Below are positions 34,670 to 46,159 of a stretch of DNA of 64,000 nucleotides, piece by piece; the first letter of the stretch is position 1, and every line of letters starts with the position of its first letter. The position numbers and the translations under genes are program-made. The notes beneath the pieces are model-generated. The model was not told the DNA's origin. It did not search any database and worked only from the letters and a program-made list of their open reading frames with translations. This stretch comes from Aedes albopictus (Eukaryota > Arthropoda > Insecta > Diptera > Culicidae), in NCBI RefSeq assembly GCF_035046485.1, contig NC_085137.1, positions 375,844,706 to 375,908,705 of the forward strand, read 5' to 3'.

Positions 34670-35590
34670 AATAATAAATAAAACACTCAAAAACTTTCAA
34701 GAATTTCCCATTTAAATTTACAGTAAAGATCATGCCAGAAATCTGCCCAATGATCGACGCAAAACTTCCTACAGATTCTCGCCAGGGATTCATCTATTAT
34801 ATACAGAATCCAGTCGTTCACCAACCAAGTATGCATTAACATAAATATCCTAATTTATTTTTATCAAAACCATAATTCTGAGTCAGAAGATGACTACATG
34901 GCTGCATCGGAGATACGATAATACTATGATACAACCTAAACTCATGCTTATGTTTGTATACAAAGTTCTATTGAGCGCAACAAATCTCGATCAACTGATC
35001 AATACGTTCGCTATAAGCGATATACTGGAGTTTTGATGCATTTAATGATTTCATTAATTGGGTAAACGCGCCCTCAGTGGTGATTGTATCAATAATAGTA
35101 ATTAGGAATATAGGCTGTTTTTTAAGTATTCTATTTGTAATGTGTTTGACTGTTATAGCTGCTATCTTTTTATTAAGACATTTCCTTCTTTCCTTTTTTC
35201 TAACATTGCATTTTCATGTGCCAACTGCTGCGTTTTTCATCCGAGATTTCATGCTGTTCTTTTGTACTGCGTTTGTATATCATAACTGCAGTTTTTCATC
35301 AGTAATTTTTCCTTCTTTTAGGGTATTTATAAAGTTTTATAATTTTACTATGTTCAGTTGTTGAAGTTGCTAACTTTTCATCAGCTTTTTTCCTTTTTTT
35401 TTTTAAACATAGGCTGTTTTTTATGCTATACTGATATAACTGTTTTATCATCAACCGTCTCTCATGTCCCCCATGACATGTTGGCCGCAATTGTTTTTCA
35501 ATTTGAACTCATTAAGTTTAGTATTTGTTGAGTTTTGGGCATTATGGAAAGTTATAATAAATTCAAAAACGTAGAATTTTATTCATAATA

Positions 35591-35793
35591 GGGTGACTAA
35601 GGATATTATCGACAGGTTTGTCCTCTTCGCCAGGGGGGATTGTTGTCTGCCTGAAATTTGGGCATTTAACTCAGCTTGATTAAGAAGGATTTGAGGCCAA
35701 CTCTTAGCTCAATAGGGTTAAAAAAAACCATGACGGAAAGAACAAAACTGCCGAGAAAACGCAAGTACATAAATTGAAACCGTAAGTTCCCCT
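35591..35793. mobile_element. Short TA-flanked MITE, copy A
   Basis: It begins GGGTGACTAAGG and ends GTAAGTTCCCC, with TA on both sides (35589-35590, 35794-35795). It contains an internal inverted pair around 'tcgccagggggg' and 'ccatgacggaaagaac'. An inverted relative lies at 47291-47464. Confidence 0.5.
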
Positions 35794-35820
35794 ATATAAT
35801 TCGAATGTCTTTTCATTGTA

Positions 35821-36757
35821 CAGTGTATCAAACAATTGTCCGTACAGCAAATTTTTTGTTAAAATAATTTTTCATTCAAATGTTTATAACTTTTTTATCC
35901 GTCAATCAAAAACGCTGAAATTTTGACCAATCATGACCCAAGTATTAAAGCTCCATTATTAAAATTTTGAGCGAGATCGAATAAGTTTTCTGAAAGTTAT
36001 AGAACTTTTAGTAGAACTTATAAGATTTTTGAACACATTTTTAAAACATTATATCTCAACATGTACTCGATGATTTTTTTTTTTCATTTTTTTATGTGTT
36101 ACATCTTATACCTAAGGCTTTCACATGCAGCTATGTTTGAGGTTTTATATTCACTACAAAAAATATGAAAAATGTGCTTATGTAGCTGACGATGTTTAAA
36201 AATTTACTATATTTTGCACATATAATCTGCCAAACGTTTTCCACCAATAAAAGTGCATTGACTGAACGAAAAATTCATAGGACCTACTCATTATATGTAG
36301 TTTAGTAGGTCCTGTATAAAAATATTACATTGAGAGAGTTTAAAAACATTGAAAACACTTGGCACTTTTATTGGTCAAAATATGATAAATTTCCAAATGA
36401 CACTCTGAACATATACAGATTGTAGTGAATACAAAACCTCAAACGAAGCTGCATATGAAAGCCATAGGTATAAGCTGTAACACAAAAAAAAGTTGAAAAA
36501 GTTTCATCAAGTACATATTGAGATATAATGTTTTGAAAATGTGTTCAAAAATTTTATAAGTTTTACTGAAAGTTCTCTTTCTTTTCAGAAAACTTATTCG
36601 ATCTTGCTCACAATTTTACCAATGGAGCTTTAATATATGGGTTATAATTGTTCAAAATTTCAGCGTTTTTGATTGACGTATAAAAAAGTTATAAACATTT
36701 AAATGAAAAATTATTTTCACCAAAACATTACTGTACGGACAATTGTTTGATACACTG
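35821..36757. mobile_element. Palindromic mariner-type MITE, 937 bp
   Basis: TIR CAGTGTATCAAACAATTGTC at the left, with its reverse complement at the right end (36730-36757). TA duplications lie at 35819-35820 and 36758-36759. The inverted similarity runs far inside (to about 36170 and 36420), so the element is a long imperfect hairpin around a ~250-bp centre. No transposase frame is present. Confidence 0.85.
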
Positions 36758-36774
36758 TACATTCAAAATAGTTA

Positions 36775-37020
36775 CTACTCAAAACTTGTATAAGCCCAGA
36801 GTTCTTGCTTGGGCAGTAAATTTCGTAGCATGAATAAACAATGCTCCTTAGGATCCGCCAAGTACTTCTCAACGAATACCATACCAAAATTGAATTCTGT
36901 AACATTGGAATTCTGTAGATTTTTTTCCAGCAATGCATCCAGAAAGTCCTGGCGACCTCGTACAGGAATAATTATCGCTAATTCGATTGAGTACGATAAA
37001 AAAGGATGAATATGATACAT
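36775..37020 (-). pseudogene. Possible glycosyltransferase-7-like exon or fragment
   Basis: An 81-codon minus-strand frame starts just beyond the MITE at 35821-36757. Residues ~13-50 (SIELAIIIPVRGRQDFLDAL..., then NFGMVFVEKY) match the pattern of the beta-1,4-galactosyltransferase core (IIIPxRxR, LL, about 20 residues, then YG-(I/V)-x-(I/V)E). The rest (PKEHCLFMLRNLLPKQELW) does not match that family in my memory, and I saw no clear splice sites. It could be a terminal exon, a decayed gene copy or chance. A DXD motif, normally needed for catalysis, is not in this piece. Confidence 0.3.
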
Positions 37021-37254
37021 TGATGGACCCCTAACTTGTCAAAGGGCTGAACGTGACAAAAATTGCACCTAGTTCAGCGCGTAATATTTCAGAACCTCAT
37101 GTTGTAAAACTTCACATTTGATGAAGAAAAGTGTATATTGTAGGCCTTTCATTTGAATCTGAAAGCATGCTGGCAATCATCTTGGATTTAACGTCATTTT
37201 GAATGTCATTCAATCGCTCTTTTTACTATGATCGCAATCACCGATTTTGGGTTC

Positions 37255-37615
37255 AGCTCATTTGGTCTAATGTCGTTTGACCGAAAATGAAGTGATGAAC
37301 ATAAGAGATCATGTCACTGTTTTCTCTACCAGCATAACCCGAAGGAACATCTCATGATTCAAAAATATTCACAGCTTCAAATCTTACAAATCCCTTAATG
37401 GCTGAACTAGAATGAATAGCCTATGATCAATAAGAAGGAAATATTACTGGTGATTAAGTTGGTAGCAACATACAATGTTACCCAGAGTTTGTCAGCGCTT
37501 CTAAATTTGTTTGATCATAATTCGGCCAAACGGCATTCGGCCAAATAACCCTTTCGGCCAGAGAGAATTCAGCCAAATGATGTTCGGTCAAACGATATTC
37601 GGCCAAATGGCCGGG
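37255..37615. repeat. Inverted cluster of TTCGGCCAAA-type motifs
   Basis: 'catttggtctaatgtcgtttgaccgaa' variants at 37258-37287 face a block of repeated 'ttcggccaaa(c/t)g' motifs at 37520-37610. It resembles the TTTGGTCGAA arrays at 56.6 and 62.5 kb, so it may be a small foldback element of the same broad type. Boundaries are approximate. Confidence 0.4.
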
Positions 37616-37929
37616 CATCACCGGTTTCTAATCAAACTCACAATTAGAAAGCAAAAAGTCACAACATTCGAAAACGCTAAAAAATAGGTGAGCATTGACT
37701 GCTACAACAAGATATTGATAAAACGTGAGGTTACCTCAATTTGACCAACCATTTTTCTCTTATTCTGTTCCTTTTTATATTCTAACAAAGAATTCTCAGG
37801 AAAAATGAGAAATCCTAGACTTTATGTAAATGGCGGCATGGTTTCAGCGAGAATTACACACTGTAATTCTTTCAGGGTTTCCATTCTAGTATTCTGTAGA
37901 AATTTATCAATTAGTACCATATCAAATTT

Positions 37930-38100
37930 CAGTGGCGATTCGCTTACCTCAAATCTACCTGTTCAACGAACGTAAATTCTTGAATTCAGTAGAAAATGAC
38001 GAATATAGTAGTTTTCGTCCATTTTTAATTTGATTCTTATCCTGAATATTCCGCAAATTCATGTTCAACAGGTAAAAAGTGAGGTTACGAGACGCCACTG
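37930..38100. mobile_element. hAT-type MITE, 171 bp
   Basis: The TIRs are CAGTGGCGATTCGCTTACCTC on the left and the complement of CAGTGGCGTCTCGTAACCTC on the right, and a second inverted motif, 'acctgttcaac', lies inside. The 8-bp target duplication TCAAATTT lies at 37922-37929 and 38101-38108, which is the hAT signature. Confidence 0.88.
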
Positions 38101-38137
38101 TCAAATTTGATTAGAAATTGCTGCAAAAAGTCGTTTA

Positions 38138-39353
38138 CACTCCCGTTCAAAAGTTTGGGGTCACCCCCTCAAAAACATGTCATTTTTTTAGGCCCATATC
38201 TCCGCCAATTTGCGTCCGATTTCAAAACCCTAGGTTTCATTCAAAAGATAATAAGTCAAAGAAACTTTGAACATGATTTAAAAGAAACTTTTTCAAAAAA
38301 TGTTGTATGTGAACTTAACCCAAAGTTGCAAAATTTTCTAAAAAATGAATATAAACCTACGGCAGTGTCGCTGGAAGTTAGGTCGACCAAATTTTAAGAT
38401 GAGAGCGGTAATATGGCCCATTTTCTATTAGCTTTCAACTGCTTTTTACAGAACTTAGCTAAAAAATCTAGAAAAAAAGTTATTAAGTAAATTAATCCTT
38501 GATGTCATCGACCAAAAGTTTGGGGTCACCCCTCAATATGATGTATCGGCCAAAAGTTTGGGGTCACTTTCGTAAAACATGGAAAAGTGATTTGATGATA
38601 TCTTCGTCATCTATTGTTCAATTTTAATTCTTCTTGTCTCATTTCAAAGATAATTAACTAAATTTACGTTTGATGTCTTTAACTTAACGTATTTAACGAT
38701 TTTTGTATATAAAAATGTTATGTAAAATTAGCACATTTTACCACGCTTCAAAAAATGAGGCAACTTTACGTTAAGTTTTAGTATGTAAATTTAAACAAAT
38801 TTGTGTGGTTCAATGTCTATGCAGTAAGTATCATTCATTTTGTTTCAAATAAGCCAAGAAGAATTAAAATTGAATGAAAGATGACAAAGATATCAACAAA
38901 TCACTTTTCCATGTTTTACGATAGTGACCCCAAACTTTTGGCCGATACAGCATTTTTAGGGGTGACCCCAAACTTTTGGTCGATGACATCAAGGATTAAT
39001 TTACTTAATAACTTTTTTTCTAGATTTTTCAGCTAAGTTCTGTAAAAAGCAGTTGAAAGCTAATAGAAAATGGGTCATATTACCACTCTCATCTTAAAAT
39101 TTGGTCGACCCAACTTTCAGCGACACTGCCGTAAGTTTATATTCATTTTTTAGAAAATTTGGCAACTTTGGGTTAAGTTTACATACAAATTTTTTTGAAA
39201 AAGTTTCTTTTAAATCATGTTCAAAGTTTCTTTGACTTATTATCTTTTGAATGAAACCTGGGGTTTTGAAATCGGACGCAAATTGGTGGAGATATGGGCC
39301 TAAAAAAATGACATGTTTTTGAGGGGGTGACCCCAAACTTTTGAACGGGAGTG
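38138..39353. mobile_element. Palindromic Tc1/mariner-type MITE, 1,216 bp
   Basis: Ends CACTCCCGTTCAAAAGTTTG and its complement, with TA at 38136-38137 and 39354-39355. The arms are about 560 bp each around a short centre near 38740. The motif 'aaaagtttggggtcac' recurs internally at 38515-38566 and again, inverted, at 38925-38980, giving nested termini. Frames in the two arms mirror each other and are not genes. Confidence 0.88.
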
Positions 39354-39639
39354 TATGTACCACGAGGACAGTTTAAAGAGTTGTAACAAATAAATTAGTT
39401 GTAATAAGTAAATGTAACTTGCACGCTGAGGACATGGAATCTCATCCCACTCCCGACAAATTTAGAAAAATGTGAGTTCTTCCTTCGGGAGGGAAGTTAG
39501 GCTAAAAAACTCAATAAAAAGATTTTTAAAAATCTCAATAATTTTTTTTTAAAATAAACAAAACTAGGTCTCAGTCAAAAGATTCAAATTCAAGAAACAT
39601 AGACATTTTTTAAAAGGACACGGACACGGAATTAAAACT

Positions 39640-39695
39640 TAAGGCGTTGCCGCTGGAAATTCGATCGACCAAATTTTAAGATGAGAGCAGTAATA
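39640..39695 (+). mobile_element. Fragment of the 38138-39353 MITE family
   Basis: 'gccgctggaaattcgatcga' and 'aattttaagatgagagcagt' match a sub-terminal block of the neighbouring MITE (38363-38415) with a few substitutions. It is an isolated fragment. Confidence 0.55.
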
Positions 39696-39780
39696 TAACT
39701 GCTGTGATGTAATCCATGATTGTACTAGAAATTTCATCCAATTGCTTCGCAAATTTCATTATCTGTATTATATTCTTTTA

Positions 39781-42700
39781 CAGGGTGGCCACTCAACTCA
39801 GTAAAATAAATTCCCGGTTATTTCCCGGTTTTTCCCGGTACCTAAAAAATTTTTCCCGGTTTTCTAGAAATTGATTTATACGGTTAAATCGGAACACTGA
39901 TATTGCTATTTTCTATTTTGTCACTTTTCTGATTTTGTAAACAGTTTAACCTTACTGGAAGCGCACCATTGTCAAAGGTCTAACAATGTCAAAAAATACC
40001 ATTCATCATAAACAGCCCAAGTGAAGTAGACTTTTAGCTCAATTGATCGCGTTCTAGGAGGTTGACAATTTATGGCGGCTTTAATAAATTTTACATTTAT
40101 ATACTTTTTGAATTCCCCAACAACATAACACCATAACTGTTCAATTTTATGCTTTAAGCTTGAACTGTTTAACGCTCAAAAAAATACTTTAATGCGATTT
40201 TTTGTACCAGAAGTTCTTTTGTTATGTGCAAGATATCAAAATTTAAAATTCAGAAAACGTTAGTAGAATCTCGAACAAAGCGAAAACTAAATCATGCCTA
40301 ACAATTAGAAGCGAATGAGCCCTGCTATTAGAGCATTTTAGGTGGAAAAACAAAATCCAATATAGGCCACATTTAGTAAGAAGCCCATATTTTCTCTAGT
40401 CTTAAAAACTTAAAATATTTCTCAAGAAAGTATTTTCGGAATTTTATACATATAAGATATGCTCTATTCAAAGTTAGGGTAGAGATTTCTAATAGAAATT
40501 CCAAATGAAATTTTTGAAAAAAAAACTCAAATCAATTTCTCGAGAATCTACTGGAGCAATCCATGGGAGATGATTCGAAAAATCTCTTGAAGAAACTTGT
40601 AAACAGTGGCGTCTCGTCCATAGGTCCACTGCGTTCACTACACAGTTGATAAAAAGTAAAATAAATCACTATAATTTCAACGTTATCCTACAAATGATAA
40701 AAAAAAATTACTAATTTATCCTTTTGATGTTCACAACATCAAGTGCACAAACCACTGTGAGATACCAGTACGTATCCAACAGGAATCTATTCAATTTTCC
40801 AACTTAATCTCACTTTGCCACCACCCCGCTGCAGCCAGAGAGCTCGAGGCCGAGCATGTGAAACGCACTTGTGAGAGCGTCGACAAAATAACTCTCGCCT
40901 CAGTTCACTTCCAGCAGTACACCGGATCGCTGTATAGAGGTAATCACGTTCAAATGTATGCGTGCCTTTTTTGTAGATGTAGTTGTGAAACTGCGAGGAA
41001 AATATTTGCACTCTTGCCCCGGACGTTGGTTTTATCATTATTTACCCGTTTTACCCAATTCGATTGGGTAATATTTGCATATGCAATCTGAATAGCCTTT
41101 CAATCGGCGTGCACTTTTGTGTGAGGAAAAATTTGCGCTAGTGTTCGTGTGTTGAAATGTCACTTATCTCTATATGCATACAAGAACTGTGTTTACTTGT
41201 GTTGGACTGTTCTGTGGTGCATTGGCAGTGTATTAGTAAAAAATTGGTTCACTTCTTCCAATGGACGTGGGCCTCATCGGCGGTGGAGGAAAGGAAAGAT
41301 TGTTTGGTTGCCCTTGCGGCCCGCGGGGTAGCTGCTAAGTTTGGCAACGTCGCATTAGAGCTACGATAGCTTTAGCAAGAGAGCAAAGCGAGAGAGCTTG
41401 TACCCAGGAGGCCGCCCAGTCACTCTTTCGGCATGCGTGCATGCCTTTGGGTGGAGCTGAATGGGTGGCATTTTCATTCAGTACTCAGTTGTTCGTCGCA
41501 TACGGTTTAAGTTTTTCAGCAATATTCAAAAGAAAATGAAGCTCGATATCGTAAGAAAATCTACTCCCGCAATTTGTTTGCCAGGCGGGTAATTGTGGAA
41601 AAGCTTAAACCGGCTTCGTGAACAATGTAGGCAGAATATGTCATTTGAATTCCGTCCTCGAATGCTTATCCTTAGACAGATACGCGTATTTAGACTACAG
41701 TCATAGCACAATCACATGAGTAATATAGCGTGGAGAACTGAATGACTAATAATTGTTACAGAGTGACCTATAATTGTGTAATGGTTCTTCCACTTTTTGC
41801 TCAGTGTCAGTTATCCACTTCTGAGTGGATTCTTCGAAATTTAAAAGCTATTCCGAAAAATTTCCTAAATAATAGGTGGATAATGCCTACTCTTGCTTTT
41901 CCAATTCCGATAAAGTAATATTGACCCCTCTAGTACAAAGGAATAAGGACCAATCTTCGGTTACAATGGGCGAGCGAAGGCTAAAGTGGCTTATACAGAT
42001 GGCGGTAGAAAACCCCTGTTTTATCACCTGAAGTAACAAAGCAGTTTTATCGACGAAGTCGTTGATAGATTCGCTCGTCGAGCGGAATGCAGGTTCCTGA
42101 TGTTTTCCATTTTCACTACAGCTGGACACAGAAAATTTAATGGTTTTCTTTGGCACATCGAGGTCCTGAAATTAGTCTATGACTACAGTCTCATGTGAAA
42201 ACTCTTCAAGTGCACAGTCACTTGTACGGGTCACGAGACGCCTCTGCTTGTAAAGGTAATCTGGAATGTAAAAACTGTTTGTGGAATCTCTGGAATAATT
42301 ATTAAAGGATTTCTTGATAATGTTCACTGCTGAGATGCTTGACAGTATACTAATGAAAGAGGGACTCCTGAAGAAATCCATGGGAGGATTCAAATAGGTA
42401 AAATATAGTTGGAATCCCCAAATAAATTACTCCAAAAGTATTTGACGAAAAGCATGTAAAATCTTTAAGAACGTCTTTAGAAATTATTTATAATTTTATC
42501 AATAATTTTCTTGAAAAAAAGGAAATTATTGGTAAAACTGCTTGATATGGTTGAATTGTTTTGGAAAAGTTACTTGTAAGACGTTTCAAGAAATCTCTGG
42601 GAAAATATATTGTTAAATCTCTTAATGAATGTTTGGAGAAATCTCCTGGAGAATCTGCGAAGAAAACGTTGGTTTATCATCAAGAGAAATGTTAGGCAAC

Positions 42701-43283
42701 CTGGAAGAATCGATTGTATACTATCTAAAGAACATGCCCAGCATGGAATACTGGAAAAATGTTATGAAATTCTTGAAGACGATCGATTTAACAGGATTTC
42801 TAAAACCATACACATTTGTAATTGTAAAGGAACACTGCGGTAAAATAAGGTATTTTTTTAATATGGCAATATTTTTTTCTGTAATGATACAATACACTGA
42901 CTGTCCTACCCAAGACACATTATTTAAAGTTTTCGATTTATACCTTAGTTTTTTCAAAAACAATTGTAATTATCTACAACAGTTCTATTAAAAAAGTCCA
43001 ATATTTAAAATCAAAATTTAAGAAAAATCTAAAATAAATCTTATGATTAGGTTTTGAACTCTGCATCTAGTATCTGCGATATAGTATCTTTAGATTACAA
43101 AAATATTGATAATGTTTAAGAAAAAATAATGATTCTCATGTAGATGCAATAGAAATTATTATCCTGGACCTTCAATGTTAAGGGTGGTTTATGTTCTAAG
43201 CAAATTCCCGGTTTTTCCCGGTTGTTTGCGATTCCCGGGTAATTCCCGGTTTTCCCGGAATTCCCGGTTGAGTGGCCACCCTG
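39781..43283. mobile_element. 3.5-kb DNA transposon with 17-bp TIRs and CCCGGT subterminal repeats
   Basis: Left end CAGGGTGGCCACTCAAC and right end GTTGAGTGGCCACCCTG are exact inverted repeats. Clusters of 'ttcccggtt' follow inside both ends (39812-39860, 43203-43270), probably transposase-binding repeats. CTTTTA occurs outside both ends (39775-39780, 43284-43289), a possible 6-bp target duplication. A hAT element (40604-42246) is nested inside. No transposase domain was recognised in the remaining AT-rich interior, so it looks non-autonomous or decayed. Confidence 0.75.
40604..42246. mobile_element. Nested hAT-type element, 1.6 kb
   Basis: TIRs CAGTGGCGTCTCGT and the complement of CAGAGGCGTCTCGT, with an exact 8-bp target duplication CTTGTAAA at 40596-40603 and 42247-42254. 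It shares its terminal motif with the MITE at 37930-38100. The interior is GC-richer (40790-41480) than its surroundings. The best frame (41887-42156, minus, starting MPKKTIKFSVSSCSENGK) has no domain I can name; it could be a remnant of transposase. Confidence 0.82.
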
Positions 43284-43629
43284 CTTTTAGGAAGTCTACC
43301 ACAAGAATTTACATTTTTGAAAAAAAAACGTCAAAGTCACTTTTTGGTAGTCTCACAGAAGTTTTATCTACCATTTTATACATAAAAAAGGATCTGAGAA
43401 AGCACAATAAAAAAACACAAAAACAGCTACATTTTTTCCCAAATCCTCATGAAAACAAATTAATTCTGAAACGCATGTTTGATACTTTCTTGAAGAAAAT
43501 TAGAACAATATATTGAAAGACTAACTAAAAAAACTTAAATTTCGATTCCAAGTTCTCTCAGATAATTAGTTTAAACTAAACTTTTCTAGGAATTTCATAC
43601 AAAAGAAAAACACAAACAATTTTTCTGTA

Positions 43630-44390
43630 AAGGGTGATACGGTCAAAATTTGGTCACACAATTTTTTCATAACTTTAGACTGCGTACACGTAAACAGCTG
43701 ATTTTTGGACCAATAATGCTACATTATATGTAGCTTATATCATACAATTTTCATCAAAATCGATTAAGTATTGGCTGATATGTAGATAAAACCATCGACC
43801 TACCTTTTTCAAATTTTGTACAAAGGCGCTCCATAGTAAATTTTCGGAAATTTAAGGTGACCAATTTTAAATATAGAACTACCAATACTGCTACGATTTT
43901 TACCAAAATTTTACAGTATAATACTATTATGAAAATATGTTCTTAGTAAAATTTTGAGCCATTTTGTATGAATACTTTCAAAGTTGTAGCAGTTTGAAAA
44001 TGAAAAAAAGAAACTGACTGGGTGCCACTTAAGCAAATATAACTTTGTAACGGCTGGATCAAATTTAATGAAATTTTTACACAAAATTTTGATATGCATA
44101 CATCACATACAGAAAAAAAATTGATTGAAATCGGTTAAGTATCTCTGGCTCTCTAAATAAAACAGTAAAAATGTGTTCTTATTTGTGAATCCTCTTTGCA
44201 CAAAATTTTAAAATTGCAGATCTCAGGGTTCAACAATATCTCCACAAATACTAGACCGATTTTGATGAAATTTTTTTGGTATAAGCTACATATAATGTAC
44301 CATTACTGGTCCAAAAATCAGCTGTTTTGGTGTACGCAGTCTCAAGTTATGAATCAAATTGTGTGACCAAATTTTGACCGTATCACCCTT
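43630..44390. mobile_element. Palindromic mariner-type MITE, 761 bp
   Basis: TIR AAGGGTGATACGGTCAAAAT on the left and its complement on the right, with TA at 43628-43629 and 44391-44392. Arms of ~170 bp (including 'agctgatttttggacca') flank an AT-rich centre. No coding sequence. Confidence 0.88.
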
Positions 44391-44493
44391 TACTTCTGTA
44401 AAAAAACATATAATGTAAATTATGAAATTCAAATAACTCAACGTACATATGTACAGATGGGTAAATTATTGGCCAAATTGGGAAAAAATCCAC

Positions 44494-44564
44494 AGCTCAG
44501 GTGAGATTTGAACTCACGACCCTTATTCGCTAGACAAGTGCTTTACCAACTAAGCTACCGAGCC
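44494..44564 (-). tRNA. tRNA-Ala(AGC)-like gene, inverted copy
   Basis: 71 nt identical in the tRNA part to the copy at 45026-45096, on the opposite strand. It has the same A box, B box and anticodon loop. Confidence 0.5.
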
Positions 44565-45025
44565 AATTAATGACCCGGCAACTTAGTTGTCATAAGGTTC
44601 AATTCCAATCTCATCGATCTATATCATCTTCCCCTAAACCGCAAATGTAACCATCTCTGTTGTACATATGTACGAAGAGCGAAAGCGATTTGTTTATTGT
44701 TTGAAACTGTTTGCCTATCGTACAGGCAACGCTTCCTCAACCACTTGTAGAGGAAGAACAATGCTACCTGGAAGGCGATCAAACGCGTCGTTCGCATTCT
44801 ATTTGATACGACGGGTAACTACGTAGAGGTAGATGCTCGAAAACGACTCACTTGAAGTGCAAATTTTCGGTAATACCAATCCGTGTGGTCAAATTATGAA
44901 ATTCGAATAACTCAACGTACATATGTACAACAGAGATGGTTATATTTGCGGTTTAGGGGAAGATGATATAGATCGATGAGATTGGAATTGAACCTTATGA
45001 CAACTAAGTTGCCGGGTCATTAATT

Positions 45026-45096
45026 GGCTCGGTAGCTTAGTTGGTAAAGCACTTGTCTAGCGAATAAGGGTCGTGAGTTCAAATCTCACCTGAGCT
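45026..45096 (+). tRNA. tRNA-Ala(AGC)-like gene
   Basis: A full 71-nt cloverleaf can be drawn. The acceptor is GGCTCGG/CTGAGCT (two G-T pairs), and the D arm GCTT/AAGC. The anticodon stem CTTGT/ATAAG has loop CTAGCGA (anticodon AGC), and a perfect T stem GTGAG/CTCAC has loop TTCAAAT. The G3:U70 pair that marks alanine tRNAs is absent (position 3 is C), so it may not be charged with alanine. Its place inside a palindromic repeat, as one of two inverted copies, points to a tRNA-bearing mobile repeat rather than a housekeeping gene. Confidence 0.55.
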
Positions 45097-45224
45097 GTGG
45101 ATTTTTTCCCAATTTGGCCAATAATTTACCCATCTGTACATATGTACGTTGAGTTATTTGAATTTCATAATTTGACCACACGGATTGGTATTACCGAAAA
45201 TTTGCACTTCAAGTGAGTCGTAAC

Positions 45225-46159
45225 ATATAATGGTTCAGGCAGAAAGCATTACAAAACTTTCACTAAAATGTCGTCAGCATTCTGTCAGAAAATGCCACAA
45301 ATATCTCGATTGATCAACCAGAAATGTTTCGTAATGTAAGAAATTTTCTCGGAATAATCGCACTCTTATCTCTATGAGAATATCAGGGTATTTTATTCTT
45401 TCAAGTAACATACAATTCCTTGATAATTTTAGGTTCAAAAGATGATTTTCGGTAGTCAACGATTCAATAGGATGAAATTAATTTAGAGCACCTTGCTGAG
45501 CGGTGGGAACGGTGTACCTCGATGTCAATTATTCACAGGTCCGGGTGAACGTATATGTTTGCCTGTATTTGTCGATAAAAATATGTAAACAAACCGATCA
45601 GCTGATCGCGACGTCACGTTCGCCAGAAAATTTGTTCGCAGCTTCTGGACCGTGACGTCACCTTCGGCAACTTCGTGCGATTTCGGCTTGCCGAAGTTGA
45701 CATGGCACGACTACTACTTCAAAATTATCATATCACAAACACCACTTTGCCCGATGGGCCTAACCTGGTGAAATTTAGAACATTGGGTGTACCTATTCCC
45801 GTGAACATCCAATGAAATTCCTAACTTTCGACGCATGCATCACTTTGAGCAATCTTCGCTGACCATCGTCATAATCATTGGCAAAGATCTCAGTCAACAA
45901 AACAGAAACTAAGAAAGATGAACTGTGTAGGACAGTCATTATCGCAGTTTTTAAAATTCATCATCCATTTAAAGAGCTCATAATTTAAACTTTGTGAAAC
46001 CCAAACAAAACACCCAAAACCCGTTTGGACGCGCACGCGGCCAACGGCTTCGGGGACTATAATTATCCGGCTCCCAACCCATAAATCATCCTCATTCTTA
46101 GGTCACCGCCTAACTACATACAACCAAAAGGTGTTTCAATTCGGCAACAACGCACTCAC
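45225..46159. other. Sequence without recognised gene, probably Cip4-like intron
   Basis: No frame or bounded repeat was recognised. If the exon at 46160-46275 is real, this is the start of the downstream intron on the minus strand. Confidence 0.4.

Larger units (their letters stand above)
44412..45224. mobile_element. Inverted repeat element carrying two tRNA-like genes
   Basis: The block 44412-44674 recurs in reverse complement at 44912-45173. The right unit has its own ~85-bp TIRs (44846-44928 against 45136-45224, outer end 'acgactcacttgaagtgc'), so it looks like a 379-bp MITE with a tRNA-like cargo, next to an inverted, partly shortened relative. The self-complementary GTACATATGTAC occurs at four block edges. 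The unique spacer 44675-44838 has no gene. Confidence 0.7.

Noticed and set aside
38107..39363. Two similar ~90-residue proteins on opposite strands
   Set aside because: They are the mirror arms of a palindromic MITE with TA duplication.
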